NCBI RefSeq assembly: GCF_014635885.1 | Contig: NZ_BMDR01000007.1 | Coordinates: forward strand, 162,278 to 226,277 | Reading direction: 5' to 3' | Length of the DNA stretch: 64,000 nt | From: Acinetobacter vivianii | Lineage (GTDB): Bacteria > Pseudomonadota > Gammaproteobacteria > Pseudomonadales > Moraxellaceae | In this document: in pieces, positions 1 through 7,584 of the stretch | How positions within the stretch are numbered: position 1 is the first letter of the stretch | How the letters are laid out: every line of letters starts with the position of its first letter | Program-made: the position numbers and the translations under genes | Notes under the pieces: generated by a model | What the model saw: only the letters and a program-made list of their open reading frames with translations | Told to the model about the DNA's origin: nothing | Databases searched by the model: none

Positions 1-15
1 TGACAAATGGTTTTG

Positions 16-41
16 CCTACTTTTCCCGAAAGAAAAGTAGG
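16..41. repeat. Perfect 10-bp hairpin upstream of bioA
   Basis: The arms CCTACTTTTC and GAAAAGTAGG are separated by the 6-nt loop CCGAAA. The arm core TACTTTTC/GAAAAGTA and the 6-nt loop length recur at 4040-4063 on the other side of the bio operon. No T-run follows, so it reads as a repetitive extragenic palindrome rather than a terminator. The remaining bases up to bioA (42-131) show no operator I can identify. Confidence 0.6.
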
Positions 42-131
42 TCGAGCCGAAGGCTTATACTGAAGAATGAGTTAGCTCTCGGTAAGACTCCGCTGTAACC
101 AATATTTAATCTGACAAATGAGGATGGATGG

Positions 132-1427
132 ATGACCGATTTATTTGATTTAGAACATATATGGCATCCTTATACTTCGATGTTAAATCCTCTGCCAACT
201 TTTAAAGTCAAACGTGCCTATGGTGCGACCATCGAACTAGAAGATGGGCGAACTTTAGTCGATGGCATGTCGTCATGGTGGTGTGCGATTCATGGCTATA
301 ACCATCCTGAACTGAACCAAGCGGTTACAGATCAATTACAGAAGATGGCGCATATCATGTTCGGTGGTTTGACCCACGAACCTGCAATTGAATTAGGCAA
401 ATTATTATTAAAAATTACGCCGCCAAATTTGGACAAAATTTTCTATGCTGATTCAGGCTCGGTTTCAGTAGAAGTGGCTTTAAAAATGGCAGTTCAATAC
501 TGGACAGCACTGAATCAACCAGCGAAAGCCAACTTTATTACCACGCGTTCTGGATATCATGGTGATACCTGGAATGCGATGTCTGTGTGTGATCCAGTCA
601 CAGGGATGCATCAGATTTTTGGCACGAGTTTACCGAATCGAATTTTTGTCCCTGCGCCACAAAGTCGATTTGATGGAGAGTGGAATCCTCAAGATATTCA
701 GGAACTGAAGCAACAGATTGAACAGCATCATCACAGTATTGCTGCACTGATTATTGAGCCGATTGTACAAGGTGCAGGCGGCATGCGTTTTTATCATCCT
801 GAATATTTACGTCAAGCCAAAGCTTTATGTGAGCAATATAATTTATTGTTGATCTTTGATGAAATCGCAACAGGCTTTGGGCGTACAGGTAAAATGTTTG
901 CTTGGGAACATGCACAAGTTGAACCCGATATTATGTGTATCGGTAAAGGTTTGACTGGTGGCTATATGACATTATCCGCAACATTAACCACCAAGCAGGT
1001 AGCTGAAACCATCAGTCGTGGTGAAGCGGGTGTATTTATGCATGGCCCCACCTTTATGGCAAATCCATTGGCTTGTGCGGTTGCATTAAGAAGTACCCAG
1101 TTATTGGTAGAGCAAGATTGGCAAGCGAATATTCAACGGATTGAAAAGATTCTGGCTGAACAATTAACCGATTTAGCTCAGCTTGACCATGTTGCAGATG
1201 TACGGGTTTTAGGGGCGATTGGGGTGGTGGAGTTAACCGCCAATGTTGATATGAAAACCTTACAGCAACAGTTTGTAGAACGTGGTATCTGGGTACGTCC
1301 ATTTGGAAAATTGGTCTATGTGATGCCGCCGTATGTGATTAGCAATGATGAACTGAACTATTTATTAGCACAGCTGATTGAAGTGGTGAGAAATATGCAG
1401 GGAGTCAATACCAATGTCCTTGCTTGA
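132..1427 (+). CDS. bioA: Adenosylmethionine-8-amino-7-oxononanoate aminotransferase (BioA)
   Basis: PLP-dependent class III aminotransferase that makes 7,8-diaminononanoate from KAPA with SAM as amino donor, in the cytoplasm. The N-terminus has the BioA-typical [37 protein letters not shown], a [11 protein letters not shown] segment and the [10 protein letters not shown] segment with the PLP lysine follow. The length (431 aa) is normal. The ATG sits just after a GAGGATGG Shine-Dalgarno. The 3' end overlaps bioF by 14 nt, which indicates translational coupling at the head of a bioA-F-C-D operon. The identification is firm. Confidence 0.97.
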   Translation: MTDLFDLEHIWHPYTSMLNPLPTFKVKRAYGATIELEDGRTLVDGMSSWWCAIHGYNHPELNQAVTDQLQKMAHIMFGGLTHEPAIELGKLLLKITPPNLDKIFYADSGSVSVEVALKMAVQYWTALNQPAKANFITTRSGYHGDTWNAMSVCDPVTGMHQIFGTSLPNRIFVPAPQSRFDGEWNPQDIQELKQQIEQHHHSIAALIIEPIVQGAGGMRFYHPEYLRQAKALCEQYNLLLIFDEIATGFGRTGKMFAWEHAQVEPDIMCIGKGLTGGYMTLSATLTTKQVAETISRGEAGVFMHGPTFMANPLACAVALRSTQLLVEQDWQANIQRIEKILAEQLTDLAQLDHVADVRVLGAIGVVELTANVDMKTLQQQFVERGIWVRPFGKLVYVMPPYVISNDELNYLLAQLIEVVRNMQGVNTNVLA

Positions 1428-2568
1428 TCATTATGCCGAGCAGCTTGACCAGCTCAAACAACAAGGGAATTTCCGTCAATTTACGTCAAATCAACAGCAG
1501 GGAAAATGGATAACCATCCAAGATCGGACCATGTTGAATTTGGCATCCAATGATTATTTGGGCTTGGCTGCTGATTTAAGTTTAAGAGAAGAATTTCTCG
1601 ATACATTGAAAATCGAACGTGCATTATTTAGTTCATCTTCTTCGCGCTTACTGACTGGTAATTTTGCAGAATATGAACAATTTGAAAATAGCCTAAGCAA
1701 AGCATTTGGTCGTGTTGCCTTATTATTCAACAGTGGCTATCACATGAATATCGGCATCCTACCTGCTTTGGCGGATAGTAAAACTGTGATTCTGGCTGAT
1801 AAATTAGTGCATGCCAGTATGATTGATGGGATTCGGCTATCAACCGCTCAATATGTGCGTTACCAGCATAATGATTTACAGCATCTGGAACAATTATTGC
1901 AAAAGTATCATCAAGATGAGCAAATTGAACGCATTATTGTGGTGACTGAAAGTATCTTTAGTATGGATGGTGATGAGACTGATTTAGCGGCATTGGCTCA
2001 GCTAAAACAACGCTTTGCTAAAACTATGTTGTATGTGGATGAGGCGCATGCCATTGGCATAAGAGGCGAGCAAGGACTTGGCTGTGCCGAACAATATGGC
2101 GTACTGGATCAGATTGATTTTCTGGTGGGAACTTTCGGTAAAGCGATTGCTTCGGTGGGTGGTTATCTTATTTGTGATCCAATTATCCGTGACTATCTCA
2201 TCAATAAAATGCGTCCACTGATTTTTAGTACCGCATTGCCGCCAATTTCAATGGCGTGGTCTGATTTTATCTTTAACAAAGTTTTGAACATGCAGAAACA
2301 GCGGCAGCACTTGGCTGAAATCAGTCAGTATTTACAGCAGGCAGTGATTGCAAAAGGTTTTTCAAGCCCGTCGAGTAGCCATATCATTCCGATTATTGTC
2401 GGGGAAAGCCAAGCTGCAATTGAAAAAGCTCGCTATGTGCAGCAACAGGGTTTTTATGCCATGCCAGTACGACCACCAACCGTACCGCAGAATAGTTCAC
2501 GTTTACGTATCTCGTTGACCTCTATGGTACAAAAAAATGAATTGGAACAATTGGTGGAGTGTTTGTGA
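1414..2568 (+). CDS. bioF: 8-amino-7-oxononanoate synthase (BioF)
   Basis: PLP enzyme that condenses pimeloyl-ACP with alanine to give KAPA, the first step of biotin ring assembly. [11 protein letters not shown] near residue 45, [11 protein letters not shown] near 180, the DEAHAIG segment and GTFGKAIAS (Schiff-base lysine K243) are in the family order. The length (384 aa) is normal. The start at 1414 has CAGGGAG upstream inside the end of bioA. The stop overlaps the bioC start (GTGA), so the operon is tightly coupled. Confidence 0.96.
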   Translation: MSLLDHYAEQLDQLKQQGNFRQFTSNQQQGKWITIQDRTMLNLASNDYLGLAADLSLREEFLDTLKIERALFSSSSSRLLTGNFAEYEQFENSLSKAFGRVALLFNSGYHMNIGILPALADSKTVILADKLVHASMIDGIRLSTAQYVRYQHNDLQHLEQLLQKYHQDEQIERIIVVTESIFSMDGDETDLAALAQLKQRFAKTMLYVDEAHAIGIRGEQGLGCAEQYGVLDQIDFLVGTFGKAIASVGGYLICDPIIRDYLINKMRPLIFSTALPPISMAWSDFIFNKVLNMQKQRQHLAEISQYLQQAVIAKGFSSPSSSHIIPIIVGESQAAIEKARYVQQQGFYAMPVRPPTVPQNSSRLRISLTSMVQKNELEQLVECL

Positions 2569-3317
2569 GCATTAATAAAGCACTGGTTGCGCAGCGTTTT
2601 GCCAAAGCAGGACAAAGCTATGTTGAGCATGCAGTTATACAAAAGCAAATTAGTGCACAGCTATTTGAATATCTCAAAGTTTATTGTCCGCAATCTTTAG
2701 CTTCTGTACTTGAGATTGGCTGTGGTTCAGGCAATTTAACCCATCTGTTTCAGTCTCATTTTCAAGTTGAACAACTGTTTTTAAATGACTTGTATGACGA
2801 TGTTGAGCAGCATTTTTCAAGCGTCGACAAGATTAATTGGTTGATCGGTGATATTGAGCAACTGATTTTACCTCAGTCCTTGGATACTGTAATTTCCAGT
2901 TCAGCATTACAGTGGATGATTGATTTACCTGCTTTATTGCAGCGGATTCATTCTGCGTTAAAACCGAATGCCTATTTTTGTTTTTCTAGCTTTGGCCCTG
3001 ACAATTTGACCGAAATTAAGCAGTTAACAGGACAAGGTTTAAATTATGTCGATTTGGATACTTTGCGACAGCAGCTTGAACAACAAGGTTTTGAAGTGCT
3101 GTTCATGCACCAAGATCATAAGCAGCGTTATTTTGATCATCCGAAATCGATATTGCAGCATTTAAAGGCGACAGGTGTAACGGCAACCGCAAAGTCGCAT
3201 CGCTGGACCAAGCAATCCTTACAACAATTTTATTCAGATTATGAACAGTTTCATGATGAGCAGGGTTTTAGTCTGACTTATCATCCGATTTATGTGATTG
3301 CGCGGAGAACAGCATGA
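2565..3317 (+). CDS. bioC: Malonyl-ACP O-methyltransferase (BioC)
   Basis: SAM-dependent methyltransferase that masks malonyl-ACP as its methyl ester so that fatty-acid enzymes can build the pimelate chain. The SAM-binding motif [12 protein letters not shown] lies near residues 47-58 and SSSALQWM, typical of BioC, near residue 105. I take the GTG at 2565 as the start: it overlaps the bioF TGA as GTGA and sits about 5 nt after GGTGGAG. An in-frame GTG at 2559 would add two codons but falls inside that Shine-Dalgarno. About 250 aa, normal for BioC. Its partner esterase BioH is not in this window. Confidence 0.93.
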   Translation: MSINKALVAQRFAKAGQSYVEHAVIQKQISAQLFEYLKVYCPQSLASVLEIGCGSGNLTHLFQSHFQVEQLFLNDLYDDVEQHFSSVDKINWLIGDIEQLILPQSLDTVISSSALQWMIDLPALLQRIHSALKPNAYFCFSSFGPDNLTEIKQLTGQGLNYVDLDTLRQQLEQQGFEVLFMHQDHKQRYFDHPKSILQHLKATGVTATAKSHRWTKQSLQQFYSDYEQFHDEQGFSLTYHPIYVIARRTA

Positions 3318-3955
3318 GTGCAGCAATTTATTTTGTCAGTGGTATTGATACTGAGATTGGTAAAACTTATGCCACAGGCTATCTCGCCAAGCTCTGGACA
3401 GAACGGGGGCAACGTGTCATTACCCAAAAGCTGGTACAAACGGGTAATGTCGATATCTCGGAAGATATCGAAAAACATCGTGAAATTATGGGGAGTGGCT
3501 GGTTTCAAGAAGACCATGACAAACTGACCATGCCTGAAATTTTTACTTATCCAGCCTCGCCCCATTTAGCGACGCGGTTGGACGGGCGAGATTTAGATTT
3601 TGCCAAGATTGAAGCAGCGACTAAACAACTTGCCCAGCGTTTTGATGTGGTACTTTTGGAAGGTGCGGGTGGTTTGATGGTGCCTTTAACCACTGAATTG
3701 TTGACCATTGATTATATTGTGCAACATCAATTTCCTGTGATTTTGGTGACTTCTGGGCGTTTGGGCAGTATTAATCATACTTTACTGAGTTTAGAGGCTT
3801 TAAAGCAGCGTGGTTTGAGCTTGCATGCTTTGGTGTATAACTTAAAGGATGAGTCGAAAGACCCGCTTATTTCAAAAGATACCGCAGATTATTTAAAGAC
3901 TTATTTAGCAAAGCATTTTCCTGATGCTCAATGGGTTGAATTGGAAAAATTCTAA
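3314..3955 (+). CDS. bioD: Dethiobiotin synthetase (BioD)
   Basis: ATP-dependent ureido-ring closure of diaminononanoate to dethiobiotin. The P-loop-type motif [16 protein letters not shown] is at the N-terminus (the family usually has GTDTxVGKT). The [12 protein letters not shown] motif is near residues 115-126. 213 aa, within the family range. The ATG overlaps the bioC TGA by 4 nt and the gene is last in the operon. No classical terminator follows; palindromes at 4040-4131 do. bioB is absent from the window. Confidence 0.95.
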   Translation: MSAAIYFVSGIDTEIGKTYATGYLAKLWTERGQRVITQKLVQTGNVDISEDIEKHREIMGSGWFQEDHDKLTMPEIFTYPASPHLATRLDGRDLDFAKIEAATKQLAQRFDVVLLEGAGGLMVPLTTELLTIDYIVQHQFPVILVTSGRLGSINHTLLSLEALKQRGLSLHALVYNLKDESKDPLISKDTADYLKTYLAKHFPDAQWVELEKF

Positions 3956-4039
3956 TTTAATTCATTAAGTTTAGAATCTTATTCAATAGGGGAAACCGCA
4001 GTGTCTTCCCGAGTTTTCTCAAATGAATACCGCATGATC

Positions 4040-4063
4040 TTACTTTTCGAGGATGAAAAGTAA
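4040..4063. repeat. Hairpin matching the one upstream of bioA
   Basis: The arms TTACTTTTC and GAAAAGTAA form a perfect 9-bp stem with the 6-nt loop GAGGAT. The core arm is the same as in the hairpin at 16-41. It lies 85 nt after bioD. Confidence 0.6.
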
Positions 4064-4076
4064 CAAAAATCCTTTG

Positions 4077-4131
4077 TAGGGCTGACGGTATATCCTTATA
4101 CCGCAGCCCTACGGGCGGCATCCATGCCGCC
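4077..4131. repeat. Two adjacent strong palindromes (REP-like)
   Basis: At 4077-4111 an 8-bp stem (TAGGGCTG/CAGCCCTA), a single bulged A and a 7-bp stem (CGGTATA/TATACCG) close a 4-nt loop. At 4114-4131 the arms GGCGGCAT/ATGCCGCC close a 2-nt gap. No U-tract follows either one. Together with the 4040 hairpin, this makes nearly the whole bioD-4191 spacer palindromic. I infer a dispersed Acinetobacter repeat, but other copies of this sequence are not present in the window. Confidence 0.6.
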
Positions 4132-4190
4132 GTCACGATAGCTAATAGATTTTGGAAGCCATTTAACTAATAAATTTAAGGTGACTAACA

Positions 4191-4856
4191 ATGAATAAAA
4201 ATAATTTTATCTGTATGGCTCTGTGCCTATCAGGCCTAATCTCGACAACTCATGCTGCCGTACCAACAGATAAAACCATTATTAGTTGGATTACTAATTT
4301 TCAGGATTCAAATGCCAATCCACCTCAATCCATTCAGATCGATTCTACCGAAGCAGTGAAATTGATCTCGGGAGAAGAAGCTTATCTATCAGGTGTGAGT
4401 TTTGAAAATGCGGGACGTAATTTTTGGGCAGGTTATGTATTAACCCGTCCGAAATTAAAGCAGGCGCGAATCCTAAAAGCATTTGGTGGTCAATCGAATA
4501 GCTTCACAGTACATTCCACCGTGTATAAAGGTAAATCGATTCAGTTGGTGGAAATTGAAAGTGCAGGTTCAGGTCAGGGGACAGTTGAATCGAGTAAAAG
4601 TCTGGTTTATTTAAATCAATGGACGAGTAAGCTGATTGCAGAGGTCGAAGAATCTTCCTATGAAGGACGCTATGACGACAAGTTAGGTGCAGAGGATTGT
4701 AGAACTGGTCGGGATAATTCAGGCTATTTAAATGTGATGCCTTATTCGCCTTATGTGATTCAGACTACAGTCACAGGCAATGCCTGCAATAATAAACCGC
4801 AAGGCTATAAAGTAAGCAGCAAGCTGATTCCGATTGTGATCAGTGAAATAAAATAA
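4191..4856 (+). CDS. Secreted protein of unknown function
   Basis: I do not recognise this 221-aa protein. It begins with a clear signal peptide (hydrophobic core ICMALCLSGLIS, then THAA) and the predicted cleavage is near residue 22. The mature part is hydrophilic, carries two cysteines in its C-terminal third and has no membrane segment, so a periplasmic location is likely. The ATG follows AAGGTGAC. It is a single gene: palindromes separate it from bioD and it converges on the exbD operon. A lipocalin or enzyme role cannot be argued from the sequence. Confidence 0.75.
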   Translation: MNKNNFICMALCLSGLISTTHAAVPTDKTIISWITNFQDSNANPPQSIQIDSTEAVKLISGEEAYLSGVSFENAGRNFWAGYVLTRPKLKQARILKAFGGQSNSFTVHSTVYKGKSIQLVEIESAGSGQGTVESSKSLVYLNQWTSKLIAEVEESSYEGRYDDKLGAEDCRTGRDNSGYLNVMPYSPYVIQTTVTGNACNNKPQGYKVSSKLIPIVISEIK

Positions 4857-4883
4857 AAAAAGCCAACAAGCGAACTTGTTAGC
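4850..4883 (-). terminator. Intrinsic terminator of the tonB-exbB-exbD-exbD operon
   Basis: Read on the minus strand, the stem GCTAACAAG / CTTGTTGGC with a TTCG tetraloop is followed by TTTTTTTATTTT. It lies 47 nt past the last exbD stop. The A-rich arm overlaps the end of the convergent gene at 4191-4856. Confidence 0.85.
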
Positions 4884-4929
4884 GCAGGAGTAAAATCTCA
4901 TTATTGGAATAATTTCTTGTTTTTATTAT

Positions 4930-5349
4930 CTAGTTATTACTGACGATGCCAATTTTAGTGACATTGGTTTGTTGAGCTAATGCCATCACCATCGCAATAT
5001 TTTTATATTCCGCTTGAGCATCAGGTTTAAATTTAATTTGATCCTGATCGGCTTTTTGAGCTACAGATTCGAATAAAGCCTTAAGTGCCTGACGGTCAGC
5101 CACTGCTTGATCATTCCAGAAAATATGCCCTTGTGCATCGACACGCAGGTTAATGGTTTCTGGTGGTTTCTGATTCGTTGGCGGCGGCGGCGTACCATTT
5201 GGCAAGTTGATATTAATGGCATTATTCGGAATCGGGATGGTGATAATGAACATGATCAACAGGACCAACATGACATCAATCAAAGGTGTCATGTTGACGT
5301 CGAGCATCACATCTTCTTCATCATTTTTTGAACCCACATTCATACCCAT
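4930..5349 (-). CDS. exbD: ExbD/TolR-family biopolymer transport protein (second copy)
   Basis: Single-pass inner-membrane subunit of the TonB energising complex. A cytoplasmic N-terminus is followed by the helix TPLIDVMLVLLIMFIITIPI with the essential Asp at residue 25, the same position as in E. coli ExbD. A Pro-rich linker (PPPPTNQKPP) and a periplasmic domain complete it. 139 aa. It lies 15 nt after the other exbD and ends the operon. The paired ExbD genes recall the exbD1/exbD2 arrangement known from Xanthomonas. That the two have different jobs is an inference. Confidence 0.92.
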   Translation of the reverse strand: MGMNVGSKNDEEDVMLDVNMTPLIDVMLVLLIMFIITIPIPNNAININLPNGTPPPPTNQKPPETINLRVDAQGHIFWNDQAVADRQALKALFESVAQKADQDQIKFKPDAQAEYKNIAMVMALAQQTNVTKIGIVSNN

Positions 5350-5364
5350 GTGTGATTCCTCCTG

Positions 5365-5793
5365 TTATGGTGAAGTCGCAGGTGGAGTGGTGACAAATGC
5401 AATTTTGCCAATACCTGCTTGCTGAGTTGTACTAATTACCTGATCAATTGCTTCGTAATGGGTTAGTTGATCGCCACGAATATGAACTTCAGGCTGCGGA
5501 CGTTTTTGCGCTTCAGCCTGTAAACGAGCAAGTAAAGTTTCTTTATTCGCCACATGTTGTTCATTCCAGAAAATATCGCCTGTTTTATTCACTGAAAGCT
5601 GAATATTTTGTGGTGTCGTGGCATAAGGCGTATTTTTCTCTTCAGGTAGTTTTACCGGAACCGTATGTGTGACCACTGGGACTGTGATTAAAAAGATAAT
5701 CAGCAGCACCAGCATGATGTCGACCAGCGGCGTCGTGTTAATCGTTCCGATCACATCATCATCACTTTGATCTGAATTTATCATCATGCCCAT
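5365..5793 (-). CDS. exbD: ExbD/TolR-family biopolymer transport protein (first copy)
   Basis: Paralogue of the neighbouring exbD: 142 aa, one helix TPLVDIMLVLLIIFLITVPV with the conserved Asp25, then a periplasmic domain with a recognisable SVNKTGDIFWNEQHV strand that parallels RVDAQGHIFWNDQAV in the second copy. It starts 11 nt after exbB. It forms the proton channel with ExbB and couples to TonB. Confidence 0.92.
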   Translation of the reverse strand: MGMMINSDQSDDDVIGTINTTPLVDIMLVLLIIFLITVPVVTHTVPVKLPEEKNTPYATTPQNIQLSVNKTGDIFWNEQHVANKETLLARLQAEAQKRPQPEVHIRGDQLTHYEAIDQVISTTQQAGIGKIAFVTTPPATSP

Positions 5794-5804
5794 AATGATG
5801 TTCC

Positions 5805-6680
5805 TTATTTAGAATCACGGTTTGGGTGATTACCGTTTAATTCACCGCTGAGTAAGACGGCGTGTAGATCTGATCCAAATGAACGGACATTGTCCATGAC
5901 TGCTTTATTGCGACGGGTTAACCAGTTATAGCCCAGTACAGCAGGCACTGCGACTGCAAGACCAATCGCAGTCATAATCAATGCTTCGCCCACAGGGCCA
6001 GCCACTTTATCAATGGATGCTTGGCCTGAAATACCAATTGCAGTAAGGGCATGATAAATTCCCCAAACCGTTCCGAATAAGCCAACAAATGGCGCTGTTG
6101 AACCAACCGTTGCAAGGAAAGCTAGGCCATTACTGAGATGACTTTGCACCTTTTCAATGGCGCGCTGAATTGAAATGGTCACCCATGTATTGAAATCAAT
6201 ACGTTCTAATAAAGTGCCGTCATGATGTTTGGTCGAGCGAATACCTTTTTCTGCAATATAACGATAGCTACTGTTTGCATTTAAGCTGTCTGCCGCACTA
6301 TTTAAAGATTCTGCTTCCCAGAAGTTACGTTCAGCTTCAGTGGCATGACGCTTGATTTTACTTTGCTGAAAGACTTTAGACAGAATGATGTACCACGTGC
6401 CAATCGACATCAGTACCAAGATAAATAAAGTCGATTTTGCAACTAAATCACCTTCACGCCAGAGCGCTTCTAAACCATAAGGGTTATGTACTTTTTCAGC
6501 TGTTGCTGGTAATGGCGGTGGTGTCGGTGCCGCTTGGTTTGTAGCATCTGTACTGACGCTGGTGACGGCTGTGGTTTGCGTGGTTTCATCTGCCCACACT
6601 GTTGCAACTGGGAGTAAGGTGGTACCTGCGATGAGGCCAATTGCTGCGATTCGTGAAATACGTTTTGCTGTGTTTTTCAT
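5805..6680 (-). CDS. exbB: ExbB/TolQ-type proton channel protein
   Basis: MotA/TolQ/ExbB family protein, the pentameric channel of the TonB complex. An N-terminal signal-like segment (IAAIGLIAGTTLLPVATVWA) precedes a Pro/Thr-rich stretch and three membrane helices. The hallmark TVGSTAPFVGLFGTVWGI and GPVGEALIMTAIGLAVAVPA segments are present. The ATG at 6680 has TTGGAG nine nt upstream; the in-frame TTG at 6695 lies inside that Shine-Dalgarno, so I reject it. 291 aa, long for ExbB because of the N-terminal extension, as seen in some other ExbBs. Confidence 0.93.
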   Translation of the reverse strand: MKNTAKRISRIAAIGLIAGTTLLPVATVWADETTQTTAVTSVSTDATNQAAPTPPPLPATAEKVHNPYGLEALWREGDLVAKSTLFILVLMSIGTWYIILSKVFQQSKIKRHATEAERNFWEAESLNSAADSLNANSSYRYIAEKGIRSTKHHDGTLLERIDFNTWVTISIQRAIEKVQSHLSNGLAFLATVGSTAPFVGLFGTVWGIYHALTAIGISGQASIDKVAGPVGEALIMTAIGLAVAVPAVLGYNWLTRRNKAVMDNVRSFGSDLHAVLLSGELNGNHPNRDSK

Positions 6681-6720
6681 CTTAAAATTCTCCAAAAAAT
6701 TGTTTGTTCAATGCATTTAT

Positions 6721-7431
6721 TTAGGAAATCGTGAATGGATATTCGATTTCGTACCATTCTTGTTGTGGTACACCATCTTTCATGGCTGCTTTAAAAGTAC
6801 ACAGGCTATAAGCCTTGATTGCTGCTTTATCTAAACTTTTACTGCCACTCGATTTTTTAACTTTTGAGTCAATCACCTTGCCAGAGGCATCGACCAATAC
6901 ACGAATACGTACAGTGCCTTCTTCCTCATTCATTAAGGCTTCACGCGGATATTCAGGTTTTTGACAACCCGCTTCACCTTCTGAAACACCACGTGAAATC
7001 CCTGCGGGTTTGGCAGGAGCAGCAGGCGCGGCTGATGCGACAGGCGCTGCAACTGGACTCGGGCTTGGTGTTGCGGGGGCAGGCGTTGGTGTTGCAACTG
7101 CTGTTTGGGTTGGTTGCGCTGGTGCCGGTTTTTGCACAGGCGTGGCTTTCTCCACCTGCTTTGGTTGATCTGGTATTTTTGCCACTTTCTCTACCATTTT
7201 CGGTGGCTCGGGTGGCTTTTCTTTTGGTTTTGGTTCCTCTGGTTTTGGAGGTGGTGGTTTGATGTCCTGAATAATCTGTAGTTCTACAGGCTTATCGACA
7301 GGCTTGGTAAAGTCAGTCGCTAAACTTGTCATCAGAATATAGGCGATAATGAGATGTAGAAATAACACCAGACCAATGCCAACTAGGCGTTTGGCAGGTT
7401 GATTTTCATTCTCAGAAAAGGGGATGCCCAT
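6721..7431 (-). CDS. tonB: TonB energy transducer
   Basis: A cytoplasmic N-tail is followed by one membrane helix (LVGIGLVLFLHLIIAYILM), a Pro/Lys/Glu-rich spacer (PPPPKPEEPKPKEKPPEPP, then Pro/Ala-rich) and a C-terminal TonB domain from about residue 160 with YPREAL and GTVRIRVLVDASGKV. The ATG at 7431 is 6 nt after AGGAG. An upstream in-frame start at 7455 would add eight residues without a ribosome site. The gene heads tonB-exbB-exbD-exbD and lies directly downstream of the receptor gene on the same strand. Confidence 0.94.
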   Translation of the reverse strand: MGIPFSENENQPAKRLVGIGLVLFLHLIIAYILMTSLATDFTKPVDKPVELQIIQDIKPPPPKPEEPKPKEKPPEPPKMVEKVAKIPDQPKQVEKATPVQKPAPAQPTQTAVATPTPAPATPSPSPVAAPVASAAPAAPAKPAGISRGVSEGEAGCQKPEYPREALMNEEEGTVRIRVLVDASGKVIDSKVKKSSGSKSLDKAAIKAYSLCTFKAAMKDGVPQQEWYEIEYPFTIS

Positions 7432-7542
7432 AATTACTCCTGAAATTGCAATCATGGATTCATCGTTGTTTGGAGAAGAGCATCAATTTAAAAACTGATG
7501 CGGACCACTTTAATTTTTGATGAATCAGAGGATTACGGTGAA

Positions 7543-7575
7543 CCACTGCGACATAAGCAATTTATGTTGCAGTGG
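7543..7575. repeat. Strong hairpin between the receptor gene and tonB
   Basis: The arms CCACTGC/GCAGTGG continue inward as GACATAA/TTATGTT with one G-T pair, giving about 14 bp around a 5-nt loop. It lies just past the receptor stop (7585). No U-tract follows on the minus strand, so it may stabilise or process the receptor mRNA rather than terminate it. That function is inferred. Confidence 0.55.
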
Positions 7576-7584
7576 AGAAACTTA

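Noticed and set aside
42..131. Possible biotin-repressor operator upstream of bioA
   Set aside because: A TGTAACC word is present at about 94-100 but no inverted partner at the right distance, so no BirA-type site can be claimed.
1054..1302. Minus-strand ORF inside bioA and many similar antisense ORFs elsewhere
   Set aside because: These lie opposite well-supported genes, lack ribosome sites and show no domain; they are shadows of the coding strand.
6864..7262. 132-codon plus-strand ORF opposite tonB
   Set aside because: It is the complement of the Pro/Ala-rich TonB spacer; composition alone explains the open frame.
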